DNA from: Flavobacteriaceae bacterium UBA7302
GTDB taxonomy: Bacteria; Bacteroidota; Bacteroidia; Flavobacteriales; Flavobacteriaceae
Length of the DNA: 64,000 bases
Assembly (NCBI GenBank): GCA_002471825.1
Contig: DKQS01000011.1
Span: 1-64,000 of the forward strand
Reading direction: 5' to 3'
The number at the start of each line of letters is the position of its first letter. Position 1 is the stretch's first letter. The translations under genes and the position numbers were made by a program. Positions 1 through 9,552 of the stretch are shown piece by piece. The notes below the pieces were generated by a model, which saw only the letters and a program-made list of their open reading frames with translations, searched no databases and had not been told where the DNA came from.

Positions 1-619
1 TACCAATACGGTGACCAACTGTAGTAGAACAGAACGAATTGTAGTGAACGAATCCAATGTAGCCACCTTGTTAGCAAGCTATGTGACCATTGTGGATGAA
101 TCCAACAATCTAGGAGCCTCAAACACCTTGTCGGTATCGATTGATACCATTAACAACAATTTAGGCCCTGGAGACTATCAATTTGCTTTACTAAACACAG
201 AGACCAACAATAGAATTCCGTTTGCAGGTTATCAGGATGAACCCTTGTTCGAAGGCATAGAAGGAGGTATCTACCAAATTATTGTCAATGACAAGAATGG
301 TTGTGTGCCCGATGCAACGCTATTGATATCGGTATTACAGTTCCCGAAGTTCTTCACTCCAAATGGAGATGGACAGAACGACTTCTGGGTAATCAAAGGA
401 GCCAACAAGACCTTCTATCCGAACAGTAGTATTGACATCTTTAACCGATATGGAAAGCTGGTTGCTCAATTTGAAGTAGGAGACCAAGGTTGGGACGGAA
501 CCTTCAATGGTAGGGTCTTACCACAGGATGATTATTGGTACAAAGTAACACTGATTTCATCCGATCCAAACAGACCAGCCATCAACAGAACAGGGAACTT
601 CTCACTACTTAGAAGATAA
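1..619 (+). CDS. T9SS type B sorting-domain surface protein, C-terminal part (5' cut by window)
   Basis: The frame is open from base 2, so the start lies outside the window. The visible ~205 residues end in the gliding-motility-associated C-terminal domain (type B T9SS sorting signal): FFTPNGDGQNDFW, then FNRYGKLV, GWDGTFNGR and a final GNFSLLRR. Proteins with this domain cross the outer membrane by the type IX system and are kept on the surface with SprF-type partners. The next gene starts 5 bp downstream and carries the same domain, so the two were probably co-expressed and exported alike. What lies N-terminal cannot be seen; large repeat adhesins are typical of the family. Confidence 0.88.
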   Translation, partial: TNTVTNCSRTERIVVNESNVATLLASYVTIVDESNNLGASNTLSVSIDTINNNLGPGDYQFALLNTETNNRIPFAGYQDEPLFEGIEGGIYQIIVNDKNGCVPDATLLISVLQFPKFFTPNGDGQNDFWVIKGANKTFYPNSSIDIFNRYGKLVAQFEVGDQGWDGTFNGRVLPQDDYWYKVTLISSDPNRPAINRTGNFSLLRR

Positions 620-624
620 GAAAG

Positions 625-3318
625 ATGAAGAGAGTTTTCGTTCTTATCGTTATCTCTCTAATTTGTTTTGAAGTAAAAGGTCAGAATGAAACTCTAAACT
701 GGTATTTTGGAAACAAGGCAGCCTTAAATTTTGATGGTGGCATACGCACTGTCTTAAACGACAGTCAAATGAATGCGCCTTATGGCACCACCACCATTTC
801 CAACAAACAGGGTGAACTCATGTTTTATTCTGATGGTGAAAGTGTTTGGAACCGAAGCCACCAAATTATGACCAATGGCCAAGGTTTAAATGGGAACAAA
901 GCGAATACACAGTCATCGATTGTCATTCCCAAACCTGGTGATGAAAATACCTATTACCTATTTACTACCAGTACTTCTTCAGGCCTGCATTACCATACCA
1001 TTGAATTCAATGCCCAAAATCCACTTGGGATAGTCACCCAAAAGAATATATCCCTTACCACCAGTACTCTGCACCGACCTACAGAAAAGATTACTGCCAT
1101 TCATCACGAAAACGGACGAGATATTTGGGTAATCACCATGAAAAAACTATTTACGGACAATGATGTAAACAGTTTCTTGGTCTATCGAGTTTCGGATTCT
1201 GGAGTAAGTCTGAATCCGGTTGTTTCTGGCGGCCCAGACAACGCTTCTGAAGCCGGACAGCTAACTATTAGTCCGAATGGTAAAAAGCTCGCTGTAGCCA
1301 CCAAAACGCGTTTTTTCTACATGTATGACTTCAATACACAAAATGGTGAAGTGAGTTTTGATTATTTGGCCAATACAGCCATTACCATCGGAGTGACCGA
1401 TTTTGTTTACGGGGTAGCCTTTTCACCGGATTCCAAAAAAATGTACATGTCCGTGGCCTACAATGTAGGAGGTCGAGAAGAATTCGGAATACTACAATCT
1501 GATTTAACGGTGCCAAGAATAGTCGACTCTCCACCTTACGGTGATCATATTTTCAGAAGTCGCTTGTACGAACCTGGAAACCTTCAAATTTCCATTGACG
1601 GGAATCTATATGTGGCATTAGCACAGAGATCCGCTGCGGGTCCGTCGGACTTTCAATTTTTGGGATACATTGAGAATCCCGAAGAATCTTATGTGGGTTC
1701 TACGGTGATTTTAAATCAGCTTGATTTGGAAACGGGTAAAAGTATTCAAGGGCTTCCTAATTTCATCCAATCGTATTTTGCAACAAGAATTCTTACTGAA
1801 AATCAATGTTTTGTAGACCCGTTTGCCTTTACAGCCGAATCCTACACCACTATTTCCAATATCGATTGGGATTTTGGTGATGGCAATACAGCCAATGGAT
1901 TGAACGTAAATCATACGTATGCTAGTCCCGGCTTGTATACCGTAAGAGCGAATGTAACCATTAATGGTTCCGAAGTTTCCGTTTTTAAAATTGTTGAGGC
2001 CTATGCCCTACCTATACTGAATCCCAATGAAGAGCTTGTGGAATGTGATGAAGATTCTGATGGTATTTCCTTATTTAATTTGACTTCTATTGAAGAACGG
2101 ATTTCCATCAATGCCAGTAGAGAAACCTTTTCATATTTCAAAACGTTGAATGATGCTCAACAAAATACCAACCCTATTGCCAATCCCCAAGCTTATGTAA
2201 ATTCTGTTCCGAATGAAGAAATTTTTGTCAGATCAGTAAATGAAAACGGATGTTTTCAAGTGGGTTCTTTCCGAGTGATTGCCAACTTTGTTCAGATTGG
2301 TAACATTCCGGAATACTTTACCTGTGAAGTTGAGAACGGAAATGGCGAATTTAATACAAGCGCGGTTCTAGACCATATTAACGCTAATTTGAGCATTGCT
2401 CCTGGAACAACCTTACGATTGTACCCTTCATTGCAAGAGGCACAGACAAACTCCAATGAGTTTGAGTCTGTCTTTAACCAACCAACTTCCACAATTTATG
2501 TAAAAGGCTTTAATGCAGACAAGAGTTGCGCCGGAATCACAACCATGCAATTAACAGTCAATCCGCTGCCTACCATCAATTTGAATGACAGCTATGAAAT
2601 TTGCTTTGATCCAACAGTAAAAGCTCCAGTAATTGCTAGTGTAGCTCTTGGTTTTGATTCTTATGAATGGACGGATAGCGCTGGAAATACTTTGAGTACT
2701 TCAAATGAACTGACGCTGCAACGCATTGGTCAATTTCAGTTAACAGTTACCAAACTAGAAAACGGTATTTTATGCTCCAATACCAAAAGTTTTGAGGTGA
2801 ATAATCCGTTAAAGCCATCTTTTGGACAAATTCTAGTAAATACCGAAAATCCAGCCAACAATACTGTAGAAGTGAATATTGTAGGTAATAGCAGCTATTT
2901 GTATTCTTTAGATAATGTCAATTTCACAGGATCAGGCTTGAATCATTTGTTTAGTCAAGTTACTCCTGGAATTCGAACCATTTATGTTCGCGATGCCAAC
3001 GAGTGTGAAGAACCCATTCAACTCGATGTTTCAGTCATAGGTTTCAAAAAGTTTTTCTCTCCCAATGGTGATGGAAACAACGATTATTGGAACATCACAG
3101 GACTCAGCGCCAATGATTTTAAAAGCGTTGATGTCAAAATATACAATCGTTTTGGCAATATCGTAGGAAGTATCACCGACTTCACTTCTCTGGGTTGGGA
3201 CGGAACATTCAATGGTAAAGCCCAAATTTCGAATAGCTACTGGTATACAGCCATCATTGTTGATAATAATGACAATGTCATCAAAGAAACTGGAAATTTT
3301 AGTCTCGTAAGAGAGTAA
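625..3318 (+). CDS. PKD-domain T9SS type B sorted surface protein
   Basis: 897 residues with signal peptide (first ~20 residues, ending ...EVKGQ). Residues ~25-390 look like a beta-propeller-like region (repeated PNGKKLAVA- and SPDSKKMYM-type blades). A PKD domain follows at ~400-455 (WDFGDGNTANG ... HTYASPGLYTV), then tandem beta-sandwich-like stretches with paired cysteines. The end, from ~805, is a type B sorting domain (FFSPNGDGNNDYW, YNRFGNIV, GWDGTFNGK, GNFSLVRE). The sorting domain closely matches that of the gene just upstream (5 bp gap). Function is probably surface adhesion or substrate binding during gliding; no catalytic motif is visible. Confidence 0.88.
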   Translation: MKRVFVLIVISLICFEVKGQNETLNWYFGNKAALNFDGGIRTVLNDSQMNAPYGTTTISNKQGELMFYSDGESVWNRSHQIMTNGQGLNGNKANTQSSIVIPKPGDENTYYLFTTSTSSGLHYHTIEFNAQNPLGIVTQKNISLTTSTLHRPTEKITAIHHENGRDIWVITMKKLFTDNDVNSFLVYRVSDSGVSLNPVVSGGPDNASEAGQLTISPNGKKLAVATKTRFFYMYDFNTQNGEVSFDYLANTAITIGVTDFVYGVAFSPDSKKMYMSVAYNVGGREEFGILQSDLTVPRIVDSPPYGDHIFRSRLYEPGNLQISIDGNLYVALAQRSAAGPSDFQFLGYIENPEESYVGSTVILNQLDLETGKSIQGLPNFIQSYFATRILTENQCFVDPFAFTAESYTTISNIDWDFGDGNTANGLNVNHTYASPGLYTVRANVTINGSEVSVFKIVEAYALPILNPNEELVECDEDSDGISLFNLTSIEERISINASRETFSYFKTLNDAQQNTNPIANPQAYVNSVPNEEIFVRSVNENGCFQVGSFRVIANFVQIGNIPEYFTCEVENGNGEFNTSAVLDHINANLSIAPGTTLRLYPSLQEAQTNSNEFESVFNQPTSTIYVKGFNADKSCAGITTMQLTVNPLPTINLNDSYEICFDPTVKAPVIASVALGFDSYEWTDSAGNTLSTSNELTLQRIGQFQLTVTKLENGILCSNTKSFEVNNPLKPSFGQILVNTENPANNTVEVNIVGNSSYLYSLDNVNFTGSGLNHLFSQVTPGIRTIYVRDANECEEPIQLDVSVIGFKKFFSPNGDGNNDYWNITGLSANDFKSVDVKIYNRFGNIVGSITDFTSLGWDGTFNGKAQISNSYWYTAIIVDNNDNVIKETGNFSLVRE

Positions 3319-3349
3319 CTTATTCCGAAGCTATCGTTATTTTTACAGT

Positions 3350-5341
3350 ATGAAATTCAAGATTGTTTCTGACTTCTCTCCTACTGGCGACCAGCCAGAA
3401 GCGATTGCGCAATTGGCAAACGGAATTGAACAAAGCGAAAAATATCAAACATTACTGGGTGTTACTGGGTCTGGAAAGACCTTTACCGTTGCCAATGTGG
3501 TAGAAAAAGTTCAGAAACCTACCTTGGTTTTGGCACATAACAAAACTTTAGCAGCACAACTCTACTCAGAGTTCAAACAGTTTTTTCCAGAAAATGCTGT
3601 TGAGTATTTTGTTTCTTACTACGACTACTATCAGCCTGAGGCTTATATACCCGTTACAGGGACTTATATCGAAAAAGACTTATCCATCAATGATGATATC
3701 GAAAAACTTCGATTAAGCACTACCTCGTCGCTTTTATCGGGACGTAGGGATGTTTTGGTGGTTGCTTCGGTTTCTTGTTTGTACGGAATCGGAAATCCGA
3801 CCGAATTCAAAAAGAATGTCATTTACATTGAAGTAGGGCAAATGATTTCTAGGACCAAGTTCTTGCATCAGTTGGTGACAAGCTTGTATTCGAGAACAGA
3901 ACACGAAATAAAAAGTGGGGCTTTTAAAGTAAAAGGCGACGTAATAACCATTTTTCCTTCCTATGGTGACAATGGATACCGGGTTCACTTTTTTGGCGAT
4001 GAAATTGAAGAAATCGAGGCCTTTGAATTGGAAAACAATCAAGTGGTGGAGCGCTTTGAACAACTCAATATCTATCCTGCGAATTTATTCGTAACCTCAC
4101 CTGATGTCCTTCAAGATGCCATTCATCAAATCCAAGATGATTTGGTAAAACAGGTGGATTACTTTACTGAAATCGGGAAATATTTAGAGGCAAAACGTCT
4201 AAAAGAACGTACTGAATTTGATTTGGAAATGATTCGGGAACTCGGTTATTGTTCTGGAATTGAGAATTATTCAAGGTACTTGGATGGTCGAAACCCAGGG
4301 ACAAGACCTTTTTGTCTATTGGACTATTTTCCAGACGATTATCTTATGGTGATTGATGAAAGTCATGTGACTATTCCCCAAACCCATGCCATGTATGGAG
4401 GTGACCGAAGCAGAAAGGAAAATTTAGTAGAATACGGCTTTCGCCTACCTGCCGCATTGGACAACCGTCCTTTAAAATTTGAAGAGTTTGAAGGCCTACA
4501 AAATCAAGTGATTTACGTATCTGCGACTCCTGCTGATTATGAACTTCAAAACACGGAAGGCGTGTTTGTTGAGCAGGTGATTCGGCCTACCGGACTTTTA
4601 GATCCTGAAATTCAAATCCGACCAAGTGAAAATCAAATTGATGATTTGATTGAAGAAATCCAACAACGCATTGAAGTTGACGAACGGGTTCTTGTAACGA
4701 CATTAACCAAACGAATGGCAGAGGAGCTTACCAAATACCTCACCAGAGTGAATATCCGTTGTCGCTACATTCATTCTGATGTGGATACGCTGGAAAGAGT
4801 TGAAATCATGCAAGACTTAAGAAAGGGCTTGTTTGATGTTTTAGTCGGTGTGAATCTTTTAAGAGAAGGTTTAGACTTGCCTGAAGTTTCTTTGGTAGCC
4901 ATATTGGATGCAGATAAAGAAGGGTTTTTGCGAAGCAATCGATCCTTGACACAGACCGTTGGAAGGGCCGCTCGAAACGTAAACGGACTCGCCATTATGT
5001 ATGCAGACACCATTACCGATAGCATGCAAAAAACTATTGACGAAACCAACCGAAGACGAGAAAAACAGATTGCCTACAATACGGCGAATAATATTACACC
5101 AAAGCAGATTTCGAAACGAATTGACAACACACTCTCGAAGAGTGCCGTATCCAGTTATCATTACGACAAAGCCACTCAAAAAGCGGCGGAACAAGATTTA
5201 CAATACTTGCCAAAAGAAGAAATTGAAAAGCGCGTTCGAAACCTCAGAAAGCAAATGGAAACAGCAGCTAAAGCTTTGGATTTTATTGAAGCTGCAAGGC
5301 TTAGAGATGAGATCGCAACCTTGAAAGAAAGTTTGTCTTAA
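3350..5341 (+). CDS. uvrB: Excinuclease ABC subunit B (UvrB)
   Basis: 663 residues, full family length. UvrB is the damage-verifying helicase-like subunit of nucleotide excision repair; it receives DNA from UvrA and recruits UvrC. Walker A is GVTGSGKT at 37-44, the beta-hairpin that clamps the strand is YYDYYQPEAYIP at about 90-101, the DEAD-type motif is VIDESH near 336, motif VI is QTVGRAARN near 540, and a C-terminal UVR domain (about 625-660, ALDFIEAARLRDEI) gives the UvrC contact. It stands alone between surface-protein genes, with a 31-bp gap upstream; no SOS-type box was recognised. Confidence 0.97.
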   Translation: MKFKIVSDFSPTGDQPEAIAQLANGIEQSEKYQTLLGVTGSGKTFTVANVVEKVQKPTLVLAHNKTLAAQLYSEFKQFFPENAVEYFVSYYDYYQPEAYIPVTGTYIEKDLSINDDIEKLRLSTTSSLLSGRRDVLVVASVSCLYGIGNPTEFKKNVIYIEVGQMISRTKFLHQLVTSLYSRTEHEIKSGAFKVKGDVITIFPSYGDNGYRVHFFGDEIEEIEAFELENNQVVERFEQLNIYPANLFVTSPDVLQDAIHQIQDDLVKQVDYFTEIGKYLEAKRLKERTEFDLEMIRELGYCSGIENYSRYLDGRNPGTRPFCLLDYFPDDYLMVIDESHVTIPQTHAMYGGDRSRKENLVEYGFRLPAALDNRPLKFEEFEGLQNQVIYVSATPADYELQNTEGVFVEQVIRPTGLLDPEIQIRPSENQIDDLIEEIQQRIEVDERVLVTTLTKRMAEELTKYLTRVNIRCRYIHSDVDTLERVEIMQDLRKGLFDVLVGVNLLREGLDLPEVSLVAILDADKEGFLRSNRSLTQTVGRAARNVNGLAIMYADTITDSMQKTIDETNRRREKQIAYNTANNITPKQISKRIDNTLSKSAVSSYHYDKATQKAAEQDLQYLPKEEIEKRVRNLRKQMETAAKALDFIEAARLRDEIATLKESLS

Positions 5342-5401
5342 AAAGGTTGTTTCATAATGACTTTTGGAACATTATTTGCTTCATAATTAGAAAACACCCA
5401 C

Positions 5402-6757
5402 ATGAAAAAAATACTCCCAATTCTTCTCCTTTGTTTGTTTCAACTATCCATGATATCCGCTCAAACCATTAGCGGAAAAATTATCGATAAAAACACCAAA
5501 AAACCCATTGCTTTTGTAGCGATCTATGTTCCTAGTCTCGGACTCGGAACAGCATCTTTAAAAAACGGCGCTTTTACGCTAAACACAGAAAAAGCGATTA
5601 AGAACAAGGATATCTTACAGTTCTCCATAATTGGTTACAAAACACAGCGACTGACCTTAGAACAGCTCAAAACTCAAGATTATAAGGTTTTCCTTGTCAA
5701 TACTTATGAAAATTTAAACGAAGTGGTGATCAACGCCAATCAAAAGTTGATGCGAAGCCTTCCTTTAAAGAAATTAGCCGACTTGCCGCAAAAAACAGCA
5801 AATACTTCCTCTACCATCGTGAATGGAAAAATCCATGTATTTGCTGGAGATAAATCCTTTTTTGAACAACCAAATCGCAGAATTATGGAGGAATCTACCA
5901 ATTTTGAAGATTTCTTAGCCCGAATGCGAATGGATGTTACCTTGGAATCCTACAGTGATAAATTACAGATTTATGATATCGCTGCCAATTCGTGGACCAC
6001 TTCCGAACAAAAGTTTCGAAAGAGAGCATTCCATAAAGCTGTTAAGACCAATAATGCCGTGTATTTGCTAGGTGGTAAAAGGCTGAATCTCAATCGTACT
6101 GCAGAAATATTAGACAATACCATCGAAGTTTTTTCAACCAAAGAAAATACCCTTGAAGTAGACAATACAAATCCGCATCAAGCGGTAAACTTTGCAGCAG
6201 TGGGCTACCAGAACAACATCATTACCATGGGAGGATCTACCAAAGTATCTAAAAATGGCAAAAAAGTGTATTCAGACAAAGCCTTTGTCTTCAATACCAA
6301 AACAGGGTTGTGGTATCGTCTTCCAAACATGATAACTCCCAAAGAAACCAATGGAATTGTTGTTAACGATAAAATCTACCTAATCGGTGGAAACAGAGAT
6401 GGTGAATTGACGGAAATCGAGTCGTTTGATTTGAATTCAGGCAAATGGACCTTGGAAGGAGATCTTTTCAAAGGTATTCCCAACGCCGTACTTGCAAGTT
6501 TTGAAAATACCATCTTTATCTATCACCCAGGGAAATTGTTGGTCTTTGATACCCAAACCAAATTGCTACAAGAATACAATGTGGACTTTTTTCTAGAGGG
6601 AGCAGAATTGCAGTATTACAACAACAAATTGTATTTGTTTGGAGGTGTTTATTCAGACAAATTAGCCTATACCAGAACTTCTAAAAAAGAACTTTTTGAA
6701 TTGGATATCAATGATTTATTCAACACAAAAGTGGTTCGATCAAAATCATTGAAATAG
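5402..6757 (+). CDS. Exported carboxypeptidase-regulatory-like + Kelch beta-propeller protein
   Basis: 451 residues. A signal peptide (MKKILPILLLCLF... ending SAQ) is followed by a CarboxypepD_reg-like beta-sandwich at ~22-105 (ISGKIIDKNTKKPIAFVAIYV, ending EVVINA), the domain that usually begins TonB-dependent receptors. In place of a barrel comes a Kelch-like propeller, ~135-440, with blades such as NAVYLLGGKRLN, NNIITMGGS, DKIYLIGGNRDG and NKLYLFGGVYSD. The protein is predicted to be periplasmic or outer-membrane associated. No enzymatic residues are evident, so binding is the likely role. The gene is monocistronic, ending in a strong bidirectional terminator. Confidence 0.8.
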   Translation: MKKILPILLLCLFQLSMISAQTISGKIIDKNTKKPIAFVAIYVPSLGLGTASLKNGAFTLNTEKAIKNKDILQFSIIGYKTQRLTLEQLKTQDYKVFLVNTYENLNEVVINANQKLMRSLPLKKLADLPQKTANTSSTIVNGKIHVFAGDKSFFEQPNRRIMEESTNFEDFLARMRMDVTLESYSDKLQIYDIAANSWTTSEQKFRKRAFHKAVKTNNAVYLLGGKRLNLNRTAEILDNTIEVFSTKENTLEVDNTNPHQAVNFAAVGYQNNIITMGGSTKVSKNGKKVYSDKAFVFNTKTGLWYRLPNMITPKETNGIVVNDKIYLIGGNRDGELTEIESFDLNSGKWTLEGDLFKGIPNAVLASFENTIFIYHPGKLLVFDTQTKLLQEYNVDFFLEGAELQYYNNKLYLFGGVYSDKLAYTRTSKKELFELDINDLFNTKVVRSKSLK

Positions 6758-6768
6758 ATCTAAAATCA

Positions 6769-6791
6769 AAAAGCACCCATTGGGTGCTTTT
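6769..6791. terminator. Bidirectional intrinsic terminator
   Basis: The stem AAAAGCACCC / GGGTGCTTTT with a 3-base loop is flanked by A-rich sequence on the left and T-rich on the right. It lies between the convergent Kelch gene and the minus-strand small exported protein, and can serve both. Confidence 0.85.
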
Positions 6792-6815
6792 AACAATTTA
6801 ATTCAAATATTAAGA

Positions 6816-7154
6816 TTACTTAGAAGCTAATACTTTTAATGGTAACGTATAAACGTTTGAAGCTACCTTCTGAGTTAATTTCTTGTAATTCAATCTCGCT
6901 TTAATAAAGGTATCCAATACTTCATTGTTAGAATTCACAGATAAAACCACAATCTCATTGTTATTGTTAACTGTAATCTTCACAGTCGCTTCTACATCAT
7001 TTTCTAAAGCGAAGTTTGGATTTTTCAAAAAGTCCTTCACATCCATGTAAATGTTGGTCAATTCTCTTTCTTTTTCAGCTGGGTTGTTAGGATTAGCTGA
7101 TACGATGCTGCTTAATCCAATTAAACATGCAAAAACTAACGTTTTTAATTTCAT
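6816..7154 (-). CDS. Small exported protein of unknown function
   Basis: 112 residues: signal peptide MKLKTLVFACLIGLSSIVSA, then a compact ~90-residue alpha/beta domain with a KITVNNNNEIVVLSVNSNN stretch that recalls a TonB C-terminal-like fold (weak impression only). A longer in-frame reading from 7223 exists but is rejected: a TAATTTTG promoter box lies on the minus strand at 7228-7221, which puts the transcript start near 7214 and makes ATG 7154 the first sensible start, followed by a normal signal peptide. Monocistronic; convergent with the Kelch gene. Confidence 0.8.
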   Translation of the reverse strand: MKLKTLVFACLIGLSSIVSANPNNPAEKERELTNIYMDVKDFLKNPNFALENDVEATVKITVNNNNEIVVLSVNSNNEVLDTFIKARLNYKKLTQKVASNVYTLPLKVLASK

Positions 7155-7602
7155 AATTTTTTGTTTTTCTTGGGTATTTGTTTGTTTAAAATTTTTTCCG
7201 TGTGGACCTGAAATCCGCTGCAAAATTACTTCCCAATCCGAACTTAATTTGTTACCGCTTCCTTAAGAAATATCTAAAGAAAAGTTAAAAAAATAAAAGT
7301 GCTTAACATTGAGTTAATCTATTGTTTTTCAATTATTTAAATACACTATTTTATTCGAAACGATAGACGCTTTTCCTTGTCTAATTCACAAGGAAATTGA
7401 TAAAAACTTACGAAGCCAACAAGCAATTTAAAGGATTGTTGCGAAAGTAATTTTTGAGTGATAATTAACATCAATTTTACATAAGGTTGGTCTCATGTTT
7501 TTTTGTTCAAAAAAGGATTCAAAAATTATCATTGATTGCCCTTCTTTTCTTTTGGTTCAATTTTTTGTAACTTATACCAACGTCAATTCAACCTAGAGTT
7601 TC
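7155..7602. other. Divergent intergenic region with promoter box and hairpin
   Basis: 448 bp without a gene between divergent transcription units. On the minus strand a TAATTTTG box (7228-7221) fits the promoter of the small exported protein. A perfect 9-bp inverted repeat, TTTCCTTGT / ACAAGGAAA with a 7-base loop (7372-7396), has no U-run and is not a terminator; it could be an operator or an RNA hairpin. No clear TAnnTTTG box was found close to the TreT-like start at 7603. Confidence 0.5.
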
Positions 7603-9069
7603 ATGCAAAAAATAGAAATCAAAGAGGGTCCTCGATTTGAACATTATCGAGCCTATGGTTCACTTACCAGTACAGTAGATTCTTTTTTAAAAAAAGTACA
7701 AGGACCCGTTTCAAAATTGAAAGATCATACCATTTGGATGATCAACTCCACAGCCATTGGCGGTGGTGTTGCTGAAATGCTACCTAGTCAAATGCGTATT
7801 CTTAGAGAGTTGGGAATGAGCATTGAATGGTTGGTTATTGAAGCTAGCAATCCTGATTTTTTCACCTTAACAAAACGAATCCACAATGCCATTCACGGCT
7901 CGGGTGATGGGGCCTTCAACGAAGCTGATAAAGAAGTCTATGAAGCCGTCAATCGAGAGAATTTGGATGCTGCTTTGTCCTTAATTCAACATGGAGACTT
8001 GGTGGTTGTCCACGATCCTCAACCTCTTCCTTTGGGCCGAATGATTAAAGAACATCTGGATGTTTCTCTTATTTGGCGTTGTCATATCGGCTTGGAAGAA
8101 CAAAACGAGGTTTCCAATGCCGTTTGGGATTTTCTATCACCCTACTTTGAGCCTTATAATGAATTTGTATTTAGCCTAGAAAGTTACACTCCCAAACAAC
8201 TTGAAGGAAGGACGACCATCATTACGCCTTCAATTGACCCTTTAAGCCATAAAAACAGAACCCTGTCTCTTGACAAATGCTTAGGAGTACTGCATCAATC
8301 GGGAATCATTAATACCAAACCACCACTACTCTATCCTTTTTACGAACATAGAGTCCGTCGGGTAATGCCTGATGGTAGTTTCGGACCAGTCAATGCCAAA
8401 AGTCCCTTGGATATCATATGGTATCCAACGGTATTTCAAGTTTCACGTTGGGACAGACTAAAAGGCTTCAAAGAATTGATGGATGCCTTTATTCTTTTAA
8501 AAAAGCGATCAAAGGATCCGAATGGCAAATCGGCCTTTAATACCAAACGAATTAAAACCACCCGATTGGTTTTGGCGGGTCCTGATCCGAAGTTTGTGGC
8601 CGATGATCCCGAAGGCAATCAGGTTTTGCAAGAGTTAATCAACACCTACTCAGAATTGCCTAAGGAGTTTCAGGATGACATTGCTTTACTACTGCTTCCT
8701 ATGGACAATCAAAAAGAAAATGCATTAATTGTGAACGCCTTGCAGTTAGCATCCAATATCGTCGTTCAAAATTCGCTGCAAGAAGGATTTGGTTTAACGG
8801 CTACAGAAGCCATGTGGAAACGGAAATGTGTGCTGGTTTCAGGAGCGGCAGGACTCAATCATCAGGTACAACACGGAGTGAACGGAATTATGAATAAAAA
8901 CCCAAAGGATATCGAAGCGCTGACTTCAACTTTGGAGTTTATGTTGAACAATCCGCATGATCGTGAAGCCTGGGGATTCAATGCACAGGTTCGGGTGATT
9001 GAAAACTTCACACTATTTAGTCCATTGTATGACTTTATTGAACTTTGGGTAAAAATAAAGCAGGACTAA
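7603..9069 (+). CDS. treT: TreT-like trehalose synthase (GT4 glycosyltransferase)
   Basis: 488 residues. It resembles trehalose glycosyltransferring synthase, which joins NDP-glucose and glucose to give trehalose in the cytoplasm. The donor/acceptor loop STAIGGGVAEML lies near 50-61, as in TreT of archaea and Thermotoga; HDPQPLPL and WRCHIGLEEQN follow. The C-terminal GT-B half carries VFQVSRWDRLKG and the nucleotide-sugar motif QNSLQEGFGLTATEAMWKR (E-x7-E type). It is about 70 residues longer than archaeal TreT, with an insertion around 215-270. An acceptor other than glucose cannot be excluded. The next gene is a LysM protein 48 bp on. Trehalose would fit osmoprotection in a marine bacterium. 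Confidence 0.72.
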   Translation: MQKIEIKEGPRFEHYRAYGSLTSTVDSFLKKVQGPVSKLKDHTIWMINSTAIGGGVAEMLPSQMRILRELGMSIEWLVIEASNPDFFTLTKRIHNAIHGSGDGAFNEADKEVYEAVNRENLDAALSLIQHGDLVVVHDPQPLPLGRMIKEHLDVSLIWRCHIGLEEQNEVSNAVWDFLSPYFEPYNEFVFSLESYTPKQLEGRTTIITPSIDPLSHKNRTLSLDKCLGVLHQSGIINTKPPLLYPFYEHRVRRVMPDGSFGPVNAKSPLDIIWYPTVFQVSRWDRLKGFKELMDAFILLKKRSKDPNGKSAFNTKRIKTTRLVLAGPDPKFVADDPEGNQVLQELINTYSELPKEFQDDIALLLLPMDNQKENALIVNALQLASNIVVQNSLQEGFGLTATEAMWKRKCVLVSGAAGLNHQVQHGVNGIMNKNPKDIEALTSTLEFMLNNPHDREAWGFNAQVRVIENFTLFSPLYDFIELWVKIKQD

Positions 9070-9117
9070 CTTGGATACCGAATTTAAATTTTCAAACTTT
9101 ATAAAAATTAAACAACC

Positions 9118-9495
9118 ATGAGCAAAACAAAATACCAAAGTGTTCTGGAACTAGGAGAAAAACTAGAGATCCAAGACGGAAACGTAAAAGAAGAAAACGG
9201 CCAATTACAAGTATGGGGAACCGCAAAAACGCCCTATGAAAAAGATTTGTTGTGGGATGAAATTAAACGCGTTGGTGGTGATAATCCAACGGATATCATG
9301 GCAGACATTAAAGTTGCCGATGATAGTGTATATCATAGACATACCGTTAAAAGTGGTGAATCCTTAAGTAAAATCGCTAAGCACTATTATGGAGATTTTA
9401 TGAAATACAAACAAATCTTTGAAGCCAACACCAACATCCTCAAAAATCCAGATGTCATTCACCCAGGCCAAGAATTGGTGATTCCTAAATTGTAA
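9118..9495 (+). CDS. LysM-domain protein (Kbp/YgaU-like)
   Basis: 125 residues without a signal peptide. The first ~70 residues resemble a BON-like domain (QVWGTAKTPYEKDLLWDEIKRVGG) and residues ~77-124 are a LysM domain (HTVKSGESLSKIAKHYYGD ... IHPGQELVIPKL). This two-domain order and length match the Kbp/YgaU family of small K+-sensing or peptidoglycan-binding proteins. Lacking a signal peptide, it is predicted to be cytoplasmic as in E. coli Kbp. A stress role beside a trehalose synthase gene is plausible but inferred. Confidence 0.8.
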   Translation: MSKTKYQSVLELGEKLEIQDGNVKEENGQLQVWGTAKTPYEKDLLWDEIKRVGGDNPTDIMADIKVADDSVYHRHTVKSGESLSKIAKHYYGDFMKYKQIFEANTNILKNPDVIHPGQELVIPKL

Positions 9496-9514
9496 AAAAA
9501 AGAAGAAAATACAG

Positions 9515-9540
9515 AAACTGCCTTTTTAAGGCAGTTTTTT
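9515..9540 (+). terminator. Intrinsic terminator after LysM gene
   Basis: The stem AAACTGCCTT / AAGGCAGTTT (9515-9537) is followed by a T-run. It ends the treT-LysM unit. Confidence 0.88.
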
Positions 9541-9552
9541 TATTTTTAAGCC

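Noticed and set aside
7155..7223. N-terminal extension of the small exported protein (start at 7223)
   Set aside because: It overlaps a TAATTTTG promoter box on the same strand and would bury a normal signal peptide.
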